DNA from: JBGUVL01 sp045134375
GTDB lineage: Bacteria > Bacillota_I > Bacilli_A > Erysipelotrichales > Erysipelotrichaceae
Reading direction: 5' to 3'
Assembly (NCBI GenBank): GCA_045134375.1
Contig: JBGUVL010000004.1
Location: 1 to 56,060 of the forward strand
Length of the DNA stretch: 56,060 bases
Positions 43,057 through 51,489 of the stretch are shown here, piece after piece. Within the stretch, counting starts at the first letter, position 1; each line of letters starts with the position of its first letter. The translations under genes and the position numbers were made by a program. The notes under the pieces were generated by a model that saw only the letters and a program-made list of their open reading frames with translations, was not told the DNA's origin and made no database searches.

Positions 43057-43094
43057 AAAAAAATGGAGAATTGGAAAAATTCCCCATTTTTTTA
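43057..43094 (+). terminator. Terminator of the CAP-domain gene
   Basis: AAAAATGG-A-GAATT pairs with AATTC-C-CCATTTTT and ends in T. Confidence 0.75.
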
Positions 43095-43145
43095 TAGTGA
43101 TAAAAAAAGGAAAGGACTATAATAGAAGCAAGTAGGAGGAAACCC

Positions 43146-44339
43146 ATGACATTACGCACAAAAACAATCACAGTAACGATGTTTGGTAATTTCACAATTT
43201 CCTATCATGATATTGTATTGACGAACAAAGAAATGAAAAGCAATAAGTTAATGAAACTATTATCTTATGTTATGCTAAATCACGACAAAATCATTTTAAG
43301 CAATGAACTCAGTGATTATTTATGGGAAAACGATGAAATTGATAACCCTGCGAATGCTTTAAAAAACTTAGTCTATCGTCTTCGCATCTTACTACGAAAA
43401 TTTTTTGATATCAACGATTTGATCGTTACCGGCCGAGGTGCATACTCATTAAATCAAGAATATGAAATTATTGTGGATGCGATTTATTTTGAATTTCTTA
43501 ATGAACAAATCATACAAAAAAAAGGATATCATCTTTTAGAGGATTACAAAGAAATGCTTTCTTTATATAACGGTAAATATATGAATGAAATCAAAGATGA
43601 TCATAATATTTTAATTAAAAGCACGTTTTATCATTCCCTTTATATTTCACGTGTCATTGAATATTCTAATTTATTAGAAGGGGAAGAAGAATATGTCGAA
43701 ATGGAGAAGATTCTTCGTAAGGCATTAGAAATTGATCATTTGGAAGAGTCAATCTATGAAGCATTGATTACTTCTCTTTTCCTGCAACGACGCTATCAAC
43801 AAGCGCTGGAAACTTACCAATCCACAGCACAATTCCTTTACCAAACACTGGGCATTCAACCTTCCCAGAGCATGCAGGCGCTCTATCAATTAATCCATCA
43901 AGAAATCTATGGAGAAGAAGCTCCACACAAACAAATTGATGATGAACTTAACTATGATACGGAAATAAACGGTGCCTATCTTTGTGATTACACAACATTT
44001 AAGGAAATCTATAAAGTACAAGCAAGAATCTTAAATCGTTTGCAGGTTCCTGCCTACTATTGTCTCATTCATATCAAAGGACAAACGATTCGTGAAAGAA
44101 ACAATGATACGGTAATCAATGATGCTTCTATCAAAGTAGAACAAGCGTTACAATTGGGATTACGAAGGGGCGATATTCTTTCTAAGATTGCGCAAAATCA
44201 ATGGATCGTGATGTTAATGAATTGCGATCATCGCAATGCGATATTGGTCATGAACCGTGTCTTACGAAAACTTCGTTATTCACTGCATCGCTTTGGTATT
44301 ACACTAGAAGTCGAAGCTCATAAAGTAGAACCGAAATAA
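43146..44339 (+). CDS. BTAD-family regulator with degenerate GGDEF-like C-terminus (A)
   Basis: The 397-residue regulator has three parts. An N-terminal OmpR/SARP-type winged helix (VTMFGNFTISYHD to GAYSLNQEY, about 8-105) is followed by a BTAD helical domain (about 115-250, with RRYQQALETYQST and YQTLGIQPSQSMQALY). The C-terminal domain from about 275 to 390 contains RRGDILSKIAQNQWIVML. This last motif lies where RxxDxxxRxGGDEFxxxL is found in diguanylate cyclases, but GGDEF is replaced by AQNQW, so catalysis is not possible. AGTAGGAGG precedes the ATG. It lies just downstream of a c-di-GMP-controlled gene and is a natural candidate regulator of the surface island. Confidence 0.85.
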   Translation: MTLRTKTITVTMFGNFTISYHDIVLTNKEMKSNKLMKLLSYVMLNHDKIILSNELSDYLWENDEIDNPANALKNLVYRLRILLRKFFDINDLIVTGRGAYSLNQEYEIIVDAIYFEFLNEQIIQKKGYHLLEDYKEMLSLYNGKYMNEIKDDHNILIKSTFYHSLYISRVIEYSNLLEGEEEYVEMEKILRKALEIDHLEESIYEALITSLFLQRRYQQALETYQSTAQFLYQTLGIQPSQSMQALYQLIHQEIYGEEAPHKQIDDELNYDTEINGAYLCDYTTFKEIYKVQARILNRLQVPAYYCLIHIKGQTIRERNNDTVINDASIKVEQALQLGLRRGDILSKIAQNQWIVMLMNCDHRNAILVMNRVLRKLRYSLHRFGITLEVEAHKVEPK

Positions 44340-44340
44340 A

Positions 44341-44410
44341 AAATCAAGAAAAATAAAGTGACCCCAAAAGTGAAATCAACCTAAGAGAGGTCACTGCAAT
44401 TCTTGATTTT
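44341..44410. terminator. Nested bidirectional terminator between the two BTAD genes
   Basis: An outer stem AAATCAAGAA/TTCTTGATTT (44341-44350 and 44400-44409) surrounds an inner stem GTGACC/GGTCAC (44358-44363 and 44389-44394). A-runs and T-runs flank it, so both convergent genes can end here. Confidence 0.75.
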
Positions 44411-45601
44411 TTATTTTGCGAAAGTGGCTGCAATGATATTGGAATTCAAATGATAGCCTTTATTACGAAAACGATAAGAGAATTTTTTACTGATACGCTG
44501 AATGATTAAATAACCATTTTCTTTTTTCTTACAATCGACAAGCACAGCATACTGTCCATCATTTATTTTTGTGAACACATCGCAGTTACGCAAAGACTCG
44601 GAAATTATTTTTTTCACTTTATTGGTAATGATACAGATTTCATTTCCCTCTTTTTCCTCCTCTTTGATTACTTCAAAAGTAATCAAATAATGTGATTCTC
44701 CGCCTCTCAAATCTTCTTTCACGGTTAATTCATAAATATGTTTGAACATATCGAAAGTACAATAGAATCCTCCTTGAACATTGCTTCGTACGGATAATTC
44801 TTTCACTAAGGAATCCATATCAAGACGTCCTACCGCTTGATGATCTTTTAATACGACATCATATAATTCTTGGAAACGTTGCGATAATCCCGTTCCTAAT
44901 TCTCTTAAAAAAGCCTCATTTAAATCATCATAATATTTTAAGGCTCCATGATAGTCTTTGGTCTCCAACAATCCCTTCATGTAGTAATAGTGCAATCCCT
45001 CATAGAATGGTTCCAACATCGTTGTGCGATAATTTAATGTCATCATTTCATCATAACAATTCTTTTCTAATAAGTAGCCACACATCTTGACAACGATTTT
45101 AACATACTCTTGTCGATAGTAATCGCAACGCTCTAACATCCAGGATAAATGAGAATTGCTAACATAATATTTCCCTTTATAAAGATCGACCAATCGATAT
45201 CCCAAACGCAATTCTTTGCTACCAAATCCATCACTGGCATCGATTTCTGCTTTTATTTCATCAAATTTTTCATAATCCACCAGCCATGTAAATTCCGGAT
45301 TCAACTGATAGCCACCTCGAGCGGTTACGATCAGTTCTTTTCCCGCAAAAAAAGATATTTTTTGAATGTCTTTACGCAAGCGAAATACGGTAAATTTCAT
45401 AACACTATTTGGATTTTCACTATTTTGCCAAAGAATTTCAATTAAGCGTTCTTTCAAAACCGGTTGCTTACGATAATACAACAACACTTGAAACAAATTG
45501 ATTAACTGCTTTCCTAAATATCTAGTTACATCAACACTTTCCTCTCCATACGTAATCGTAAAGCCATTCAGCATGTTGATTTTAAATACTTCATTTGTCA
45601 T
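44411..45601 (-). CDS. BTAD-family regulator with degenerate GGDEF-like C-terminus (B)
   Basis: The 396-residue paralogue of the opposite gene has the same three parts: winged helix (INMLNGFTITYGEESV to GGYQLNPEF), BTAD domain (about 120-250) and a C-terminal domain with RNCDVFTKINDGQYAVLV. Here the GGDEF position reads NDGQY. AAGGAG lies before the ATG. It is the last gene of a probable operon with the PfkB-like and NAD(P)HX genes, so its expression is linked to metabolism, while paralogue A is next to the CAP gene. DNA targets are unknown. Confidence 0.85.
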   Translation of the reverse strand: MTNEVFKINMLNGFTITYGEESVDVTRYLGKQLINLFQVLLYYRKQPVLKERLIEILWQNSENPNSVMKFTVFRLRKDIQKISFFAGKELIVTARGGYQLNPEFTWLVDYEKFDEIKAEIDASDGFGSKELRLGYRLVDLYKGKYYVSNSHLSWMLERCDYYRQEYVKIVVKMCGYLLEKNCYDEMMTLNYRTTMLEPFYEGLHYYYMKGLLETKDYHGALKYYDDLNEAFLRELGTGLSQRFQELYDVVLKDHQAVGRLDMDSLVKELSVRSNVQGGFYCTFDMFKHIYELTVKEDLRGGESHYLITFEVIKEEEKEGNEICIITNKVKKIISESLRNCDVFTKINDGQYAVLVDCKKKENGYLIIQRISKKFSYRFRNKGYHLNSNIIAATFAK

Positions 45602-45616
45602 CGGATACTCCTTATT

Positions 45617-46519
45617 CTATATTTCATACATTATTACATTATTTTTTAAAATTGCTAAACTTTTTGGTTCTAAGCTATCAAAACTTTGATGGATTGCACT
45701 TCCAATACTCATGCTTAAACATTCTTCGCCAAGATTCTTTAGATTGCCATCCTGGACGAAACATTTCGCAATTCCACTTAGAATCGCTTCGACATGAATA
45801 TGCCCATTCTTATTGCCACCACCAATCACTCGATATTGCTTGTCTTCAACAAAAAAGAGAAAATCGTTACACGCTAACGCACAAATTACAATCGTACTGA
45901 AAAGGACGATTTCTTCTTTGATTTTTTCCATCATTTCGCTCAGTGGCATCTGTTCTTTTTTAAGCCACGATAAACATTGTTCTTTATCGATCAAAAGAAT
46001 TGCTGCCGGCTGTTTCTTTAATAATGGCCAATATTTTGGATGAAGATAAAGTACTTTGGTATTTCCTTTTATCCCATCAAATAATTGTGACATGGCCTTT
46101 TCACTAACATCCTGTTCTTGATAACTTAATACGACAATATCGTTTTTTTGAATATGTTCTTCCATACAAGAAGCAAACAATTGTAATTGATGATCTTGTA
46201 AGGGAACCATTTGTTTTTTGATATAGCAACCCTTTCCTTCTTCAAAAAAGTAAAAATATTCATTTGCTTCTTCTTTATGTTCAACGATCCAAGAGGGAAT
46301 TTTCTTATCTAACATGGTTGTTTTAATAAAGTCAGCAATTCCATGCGAAGTAAGGATCAACGATTCACTTTCGACACCCAGCATTTTTAAAATACGAGAT
46401 ATGACAATCCCACAACCACCACTATTCACGACCGTGTGATCCATTTCATACTGGACGCCATCCCCTTTTCCATAAATTCTTTTTTCGATTGCCGCATCAA
46501 GTGTAATGGTTTTAATCAT
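45617..46519 (-). CDS. Degenerate PfkB/1-phosphofructokinase-like protein
   Basis: The 300-residue protein follows the pattern of the LacC/FruK branch of PfkB kinases. It opens with IKTITLDAAIEKRIYG (kinases have VTLNPAIDKTY), then NSGGCGIVISRILKMLG (kinases have PGGKGINVARVLKELG), and near 240-275 has GGGNKNGHIHVEAILSGIAK where kinases have the GAGDS motif with the catalytic Asp. The Asp and anion-hole residues are missing, so it may bind rather than phosphorylate a ligand. It overlaps the NAD(P)HX enzyme gene by eight bases and lies 15 bases before BTAD gene B. Function is unknown. Confidence 0.7.
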   Translation of the reverse strand: MIKTITLDAAIEKRIYGKGDGVQYEMDHTVVNSGGCGIVISRILKMLGVESESLILTSHGIADFIKTTMLDKKIPSWIVEHKEEANEYFYFFEEGKGCYIKKQMVPLQDHQLQLFASCMEEHIQKNDIVVLSYQEQDVSEKAMSQLFDGIKGNTKVLYLHPKYWPLLKKQPAAILLIDKEQCLSWLKKEQMPLSEMMEKIKEEIVLFSTIVICALACNDFLFFVEDKQYRVIGGGNKNGHIHVEAILSGIAKCFVQDGNLKNLGEECLSMSIGSAIHQSFDSLEPKSLAILKNNVIMYEI

Positions 46520-48044
46520 AGCGTTTCTCCTTTTCTAATAAAGCCAAGGTTTGCTGTACTTGCGCAATGATATCTTGTGGTGTAATCGAGTATACACTTT
46601 TCTTTTCTAAAAGAAGGTCCGCACTGTAGGCATGGAGAAATACTCCTAACGTCGCGGCCTGCAGCGCATTTTTGCATTGGGCATACAAACCAGCAATGAT
46701 TCCTGCTAGCACATCCCCGCTGCCACCAACAGCTAGTCCATTATTGCCATAAGTATTGACATAGCATTTCCCAGAGGTTGCAATCAATGTTGTTTCACTC
46801 TTCAATACCAACACAACACCTGGATAGCGTTCGCTAAAAGAACGAACCAAAGAATAACAATTTTTTGCCACTTCTTTCACATGGACTCCCATCAAATCAG
46901 CGAACTCTTTTACATGTGGAGTTATGATCAAATCCTTGCGCGTTTCACATAGTGGAAGATGAGGTTTTAATGCGACCAACCCATCCGCATCAATCAACAA
47001 TGGTTTTTCACTTTCCAAGAGCATTTTCACAATCTTTTCCGCACTTTTTTGTCTTCCTAATCCACAGCCAATCAAAATAGTGCTCATTCGATCGATTGTT
47101 TCCTGCAATATTGGAAGTGCATCTTCACTGATAAAACCATCTTCTTCTGGTAAAACAACGCTCATGCTTTCCCAAATATTTTGTGCTACAATGGCATGAA
47201 TGGAAGAAGGAATGGCACAGGTCAACAATCCACAACCACATCGTAACGCACTTTCTGCCGCCATGGAAATAGCACCACTCATGCCACGACTGCCCCCGAT
47301 GCACAACAATTTACCATAGGTTCCCTTATTGGAATGAATGCTTCGTTTTGGCAATAATGCGGGCATTTGAGCTTTTTCTAGCAATTCGATCTCACTTTCA
47401 CATTCCGCAATTAAGGTTTGTGGAATAGCGATATCTAATACATGAATTTGGTTACTATAAATCCGCCCTTCATTGACGTACATGCCACATTTCCCACATT
47501 GCATTGTATAGGTCACATCCGCTTTTACGGCAACCCCATGAATGCTTCCATTATCACTATCAATGCCACTTGGAATATCAACACTGATAATAGTACTTCC
47601 TTGCCTTTTGTAAGCATTGATTCCCTCTACAACATCACGATAATGTCCTTCAATCGTACGGGAAAGACCGGTCCCTAACAAACAATCAATAACGATATCA
47701 AAATACGCATCGGGCAAGGCATCCATCACGTCTATGGATAACGATTCAATAATTGCTAAATTTTGTGCCGCATCTTTGGTAAGATGATCCCGATTCCCTG
47801 CCATGACCACTTCACAATGATAGCCACGTTGAAAAAGCAATCGAGCAATTACAAATCCATCCCCTCCATTATTCCCATTGCCACAAACCACCAAGAAAGA
47901 AGTATCTTTATCATAATTATGCTGGCATAGATGATTCACGACCGCACTCCCGGCATGTTCCATTAAAATGAGGCTTGGAATGTGATAACGTGTACTAGCA
48001 AGAGCATCGATCTGTGTCATCTGTTTTCGATTTACAAGTTTCAT
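46512..48044 (-). CDS. nnr: Bifunctional NAD(P)H-hydrate epimerase / ADP-dependent NAD(P)HX dehydratase
   Basis: The 510-residue enzyme repairs hydrated NADH and NADPH. The N-terminal YjeF_N epimerase (about 1-215) has GNGNNGGDGFVIARLL near 55-70. The C-terminal ribokinase-like dehydratase (about 230-505) has HSNKGTYGKLLCIGGSRGMSGA, ITPHVKEFADLM, the substrate loop NGLAVGGSGDVLAGIIAGL with its catalytic Asp, and HAYSADL. Length and domain order are those of typical fused bacterial enzymes. It is the first gene of the operon that runs into the PfkB-like and BTAD genes. Confidence 0.95.
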   Translation of the reverse strand: MKLVNRKQMTQIDALASTRYHIPSLILMEHAGSAVVNHLCQHNYDKDTSFLVVCGNGNNGGDGFVIARLLFQRGYHCEVVMAGNRDHLTKDAAQNLAIIESLSIDVMDALPDAYFDIVIDCLLGTGLSRTIEGHYRDVVEGINAYKRQGSTIISVDIPSGIDSDNGSIHGVAVKADVTYTMQCGKCGMYVNEGRIYSNQIHVLDIAIPQTLIAECESEIELLEKAQMPALLPKRSIHSNKGTYGKLLCIGGSRGMSGAISMAAESALRCGCGLLTCAIPSSIHAIVAQNIWESMSVVLPEEDGFISEDALPILQETIDRMSTILIGCGLGRQKSAEKIVKMLLESEKPLLIDADGLVALKPHLPLCETRKDLIITPHVKEFADLMGVHVKEVAKNCYSLVRSFSERYPGVVLVLKSETTLIATSGKCYVNTYGNNGLAVGGSGDVLAGIIAGLYAQCKNALQAATLGVFLHAYSADLLLEKKSVYSITPQDIIAQVQQTLALLEKEKRYD

Positions 48045-48111
48045 AGTAACTCCTTTTTTTATTATTATATCTTATTTTTTTATTATCGGTTATATTTTTA
48101 TTTATTTTATA

Positions 48112-48155
48112 TAAAAAAAAGATAAAGAGTTGAAAGAAAACACGTCTTTATCTTT
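48112..48155 (-). terminator. Terminator of the DUF2798 gene
   Basis: AAAGATAAAGA (48118-48128) and TCTTTATCTTT (48145-48155) form an 11-base stem. On the minus strand a run of T follows. Confidence 0.8.
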
Positions 48156-48160
48156 ATCGA

Positions 48161-48646
48161 TTAGGATAATAATAGCGAATCCCGATCCTCATGAAACAAC
48201 CATTGAACAATTTTTCTTGCAAGCGGTGAGACCAATAACATAAACAGTGGAATGCCTACGACTGCATTTTTAAAGAAATCATTGACAACCAATTGAAAAA
48301 AACCACTGATCGTTTCATGATCCGCGTGATAGCAAGCACCAAACAAGGAAATCACGATCATCATTCCAATCGCAATAAGAAATTCATTGATATGAATGAT
48401 ATTATGATCCTGAAAATGATTCTGATGTAAAAAATAAGCTAATTTCTTTGCTGGTTTACTAATCAAAAACCATTCACAAAAAAAGCCACAGAGAAAGGCC
48501 GGAACAAATTCAACACAAGCAAGCAAAAAAGCTTCATCCAAAAAAGCATCCGTATGAAAAAAATTATTATAGAATGCCATGAAAAATTCCATCACCAAAC
48601 ATAGGATCAAGGTATAGATCATTTTTTCTTTTTTTGAATAATCCAT
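48161..48646 (-). CDS. DUF2798 family membrane protein
   Basis: The 161-residue protein has four hydrophobic helices (about 10-25, 40-63, 88-106, 118-145) arranged as two similar halves. The FFMAFYNNFFHTD and GIPLFMLLVSPLARKIVQWLF segments are typical of DUF2798. Function is unknown. It is preceded by AAAGGGG, but the spacing is loose, and it appears monocistronic. Confidence 0.75.
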   Translation of the reverse strand: MDYSKKEKMIYTLILCLVMEFFMAFYNNFFHTDAFLDEAFLLACVEFVPAFLCGFFCEWFLISKPAKKLAYFLHQNHFQDHNIIHINEFLIAIGMMIVISLFGACYHADHETISGFFQLVVNDFFKNAVVGIPLFMLLVSPLARKIVQWLFHEDRDSLLLS

Positions 48647-48818
48647 ACGAAAAATTCAACCCCTTTTTTAATTATTATAACGGAAGGTAATCTTTTCTGA
48701 CAAGCATTTCTATTTTGTTAAGCATAAGTTAACTTTACGTAAAACAATACAAACTGCTATTTTCTTTTTTCATTCTTCCTTCTACAATAGAAATATCGAT
48801 AGGAGGTAGCAATAAACA

Positions 48819-49127
48819 ATGGAAAAAATTCAACTATACTTTCGAATGTTTACCATTTTAAAACAAAATAAAGACCGTTTTCAGAGAATCGATCTAGACG
48901 AATTTTTACTTCGTGCCGATCCTTTCTCTATGAGTGAAGATAAAAGTATCACAACCGCTTTTATCGACTATTACGATGCTCATAGTAAGGAAAACAAAAA
49001 TACTTATGATTTGATTCTCTCATTTCTCTCTTCCTTTTCTAATCCCATTCTAACCGATGCTTTTCAAAGTTGTACCAAAGAAGAATGGCAGCAGCAAGAA
49101 GAAACATCCCTTTATCAATTTTCATAA
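48819..49127 (+). CDS. Small protein of unknown function
   Basis: This 102-residue soluble protein has predicted helices and no known motif. It opens with MEKIQLYFRMFTILKQNKDRF and has a composition typical of coding DNA. AGGAGG stands 12 bases before the ATG, which supports translation. It is transcribed just before the Trp T-box promoter without an obvious terminator. I do not recognise the family. Confidence 0.6.
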   Translation: MEKIQLYFRMFTILKQNKDRFQRIDLDEFLLRADPFSMSEDKSITTAFIDYYDAHSKENKNTYDLILSFLSSFSNPILTDAFQSCTKEEWQQQEETSLYQFS

Positions 49128-49154
49128 ATTTTCATTTTTTTCTGAAAAACTGTG

Positions 49155-49183
49155 TTGACAATTTACATTCCATTTTGTAAACT
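49155..49183 (+). promoter_or_regulatory. Promoter of the tryptophan T-box operon
   Basis: TTGACA at 49155-49160 and TAAACT at 49178-49183 are 17 bases apart. Confidence 0.8.
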
Positions 49184-49189
49184 ATAGGA

Positions 49190-49472
49190 AACCAGTGAAC
49201 AGGAGATAACGTAGTAATAAGCGCTGATAGAGAGTTTGCCGATGGTGGAAGGCAGATAGAGAAGCTGTACTGCAAATGGACCTGTGAGGGCGACAAGAAA
49301 GCAATAGCGAGTATTAACGACGTTAGCCAACGTTATCTGGCAAGGAATGTGATAGCATTCTAAAGTGGTATGAGTGATTCATACAAGCAAGGTGGCACCG
49401 CACGTGTTCAATTTTGATTTTTTCAAATAACACTTGTCCTTGGGTTAATTGACCTAATGACAAGTGTTTTTT
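49190..49472 (+). promoter_or_regulatory. T-box riboswitch, tryptophan-specific
   Basis: The leader has stem I with GTAGTA and GATGGTGGAA elements, the specifier region cAAaTGGacCtgtGAG (codon TGG at 49277-49279, so tRNA-Trp), and the T-box sequence AAGGTGGCACCGCACG (49389-49404). The terminator AACACTTGTC/GACAAGTGTT with T-run is at 49429-49472. Uncharged tRNA-Trp turns on the transporter genes downstream. A tryptophan T-box before trpXYZ is known in other Firmicutes. Confidence 0.93.
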
Positions 49473-49488
49473 AATGTAAGGGGGTGGT

Positions 49489-49505
49489 CGTGTGAAATTC
49501 ACACA
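49489..49505. promoter_or_regulatory. Palindrome between Trp T-box terminator and trpX
   Basis: GTGTGAA and TTCACAC face each other across one A shortly after the terminator. In the mRNA it would form a small hairpin, and in DNA it could be a repressor site. Confidence 0.4.
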
Positions 49506-49573
49506 GATATGGACAACAACAAAGGAAATCAATCAAACATAGAATAAGAAAAAAAAGGAAAAGGAGAAAAACA

Positions 49574-50551
49574 ATGAAAAAATTATTACTATTATGTTGC
49601 AGTTTATTATTATGTATGGGACTTGTTGCTTGTTCTACAAAAAACGAATCAAAGGTTTATAAGATCGGTATCGTGACACTAATGGATCACACGTCTTTAA
49701 ATACCATTCGCGATGCAATTTTAGATGAATTGAAAGCCGAAGGATATATCGATGGAGAAAATGTTGAAATTGATTTCCAAAATGCGAATCAAGACACTTC
49801 TACTTTAAAAACCATTTGTGAACAATTCAAGTCAGAGAAAGTCGATATTATTATCGCTATTACAACACCAGCAGCACAAGCTGCTGCACCTTATGCAGAA
49901 GAGATTCCAGTCATTTTCTCTGCCGTATCCGATCCAATCGAAGCTGGTCTTGTTAACGATATGGAAAAACCGGATATGAATATCACTGGAACAAGTGATG
50001 AAGTCCAAGTTTCTTCCATTATGGATTTAGCTAGAGAAATGTATCCAGAAACAAAAACGATTGGTTATATTTATAATGCAGGAGAAGCAAATTCTGTTTC
50101 CAACCGAGCAAAATTAGAAAGCTATGCAAAAGAAAATGGTCTGAATGTAAAAACAGCAGCGGTTACAAGCGTTGCTGATGTTTCCACCGGCTTACAAAGT
50201 TTAATAAACGATTGCGATATTATCTTCTCACCAACCGATAACACCGTAGCCAGTGCAATGGATCAAGTTCGTGAAATTTGTAATAATGCAAAAGTACCTT
50301 TCTTTACCGGTGCTGACTCCATGGTACAAGATGGTGGATTAGCAACCTATGGAATCAATTACGAAAACTTAGGTAAAGAAACAGCGAACATGGCAATCAA
50401 AGTGTTAAATGGAACGAAAGTAGAAGATCTTCCAGTCAAAGTCTTTAAAGATGATCTCGATGTTTATTTCAATAAGACAACCGCGGCTGCCATTGGATAT
50501 CAAGGATTAGAATCATTACAAGAAAACTACAACGTTATTCTATTTGAATAA
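49574..50551 (+). CDS. trpX: Tryptophan ABC transporter substrate-binding lipoprotein
   Basis: The 325-residue protein has a lipoprotein signal peptide with the lipobox LVAC (C20) and the ABC_sub_bind fold (PF04392): YKIGIVTLMDHTSLNTIRDAI, VDIIIAITTPAAQAAAP, PVIFSAVSDPIEAGLV, SPTDNTVASAMDQV and GINYENLGKETANMA. Members near a Trp T-box are TrpX, which captures tryptophan. AAAAGGAG precedes the start. It forms one operon with the permease and ATPase that follow. Confidence 0.92.
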   Translation: MKKLLLLCCSLLLCMGLVACSTKNESKVYKIGIVTLMDHTSLNTIRDAILDELKAEGYIDGENVEIDFQNANQDTSTLKTICEQFKSEKVDIIIAITTPAAQAAAPYAEEIPVIFSAVSDPIEAGLVNDMEKPDMNITGTSDEVQVSSIMDLAREMYPETKTIGYIYNAGEANSVSNRAKLESYAKENGLNVKTAAVTSVADVSTGLQSLINDCDIIFSPTDNTVASAMDQVREICNNAKVPFFTGADSMVQDGGLATYGINYENLGKETANMAIKVLNGTKVEDLPVKVFKDDLDVYFNKTTAAAIGYQGLESLQENYNVILFE

Positions 50552-50568
50552 AAGAAAGGGAGATGTTT

Positions 50569-51489
50569 ATGAGTATTTCTGCCATCCTCAGTGCAATGGA
50601 AATCGGTCTCATATTTTCCATTATGTCACTTGGTATTTACATTACATTTAATATACTAAATTTTCCTGATTTGACCGTAGATGGTAGTTTCACTTTGGGA
50701 AGTGTCGTTAGTGCTGCAGCGGTACTCACACTGCATCTCCACCCATTCGTTGCACTTTTACTTGCAACTTTGGCAGGAGCATTGGCTGGCTTCATTACCG
50801 GCTTCTTGCACACGAAATTAAAAGTACAATATATTTTAGCTGGTATTTTAACGATGACAGCACTCTACTCCATCAATTTAAAAATTGGCGGTGGGGCTCC
50901 CAATTTTTCTCTATTTGGCAAAGCTTCCATCTTCTCTCTTTTCAAAGATTTGCTGAGTAAGATCAATGCCCCTTCCTTCCTAATTTCTAATAGTAAGTTG
51001 ATTCTGCTTCTAGGAATGGTTGTGATTATCACAACATTGCTTCATCTCTTTTTCAAAACCCAATGTGGCATGGCAATTCGTGCCACAGGAGACAATGAAA
51101 ACATGGTACGTGCAAGCTCAATCAACACGGATGCAATGAAGATTACAGGACTGGCAATTGCCAACGGACTTGTCGCACTCGCAGCTTCTATTTTTACCCA
51201 GTATCAGCAATTTTATGATATCTCTGTAGGAATTGGAATGATGGTGGTAGGCCTGACCGGAATCATTCTAGGAGAAACCATTTTTGGTAGACGAAGCATC
51301 TTAAATAGTTTTATCTCCCTCATCTTAGGTGCTATCCTCTATCGCTTGCTGCTGGCATTTGCACTTTCATTAGGAATGAATCCTAACGATTGGAAGCTGC
51401 TGTGTGCACTACTGGTAGCAGGAGCCATTTCGTTACCAACATTAAAGAATTATCACAAAACAAGGAGAGATCGTTATGCTGGAAATTAA
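50569..51489 (+). CDS. trpY: Tryptophan ABC transporter permease
   Basis: The permease has about 306 residues and eight or nine helices. It belongs to the branched-chain-amino-acid/YtfT-like permease family, with LNFPDLTVDGSFTLG near the N-terminus, MAIRATGDNENMVRASSINTDAMK in the cytoplasmic loop and GMNPNDWKLLCAL near the end. I prefer the ATG at 50569, which is correctly spaced from GGGAG. The one at 50563 is too close. Confidence 0.9.
   Translation: MSISAILSAMEIGLIFSIMSLGIYITFNILNFPDLTVDGSFTLGSVVSAAAVLTLHLHPFVALLLATLAGALAGFITGFLHTKLKVQYILAGILTMTALYSINLKIGGGAPNFSLFGKASIFSLFKDLLSKINAPSFLISNSKLILLLGMVVIITTLLHLFFKTQCGMAIRATGDNENMVRASSINTDAMKITGLAIANGLVALAASIFTQYQQFYDISVGIGMMVVGLTGIILGETIFGRRSILNSFISLILGAILYRLLLAFALSLGMNPNDWKLLCALLVAGAISLPTLKNYHKTRRDRYAGN

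Noticed and set aside
49509..49547. 13-codon ORF upstream of trpX
   Set aside because: It has no ribosome-binding site at a suitable distance and the codons look like random leader sequence.
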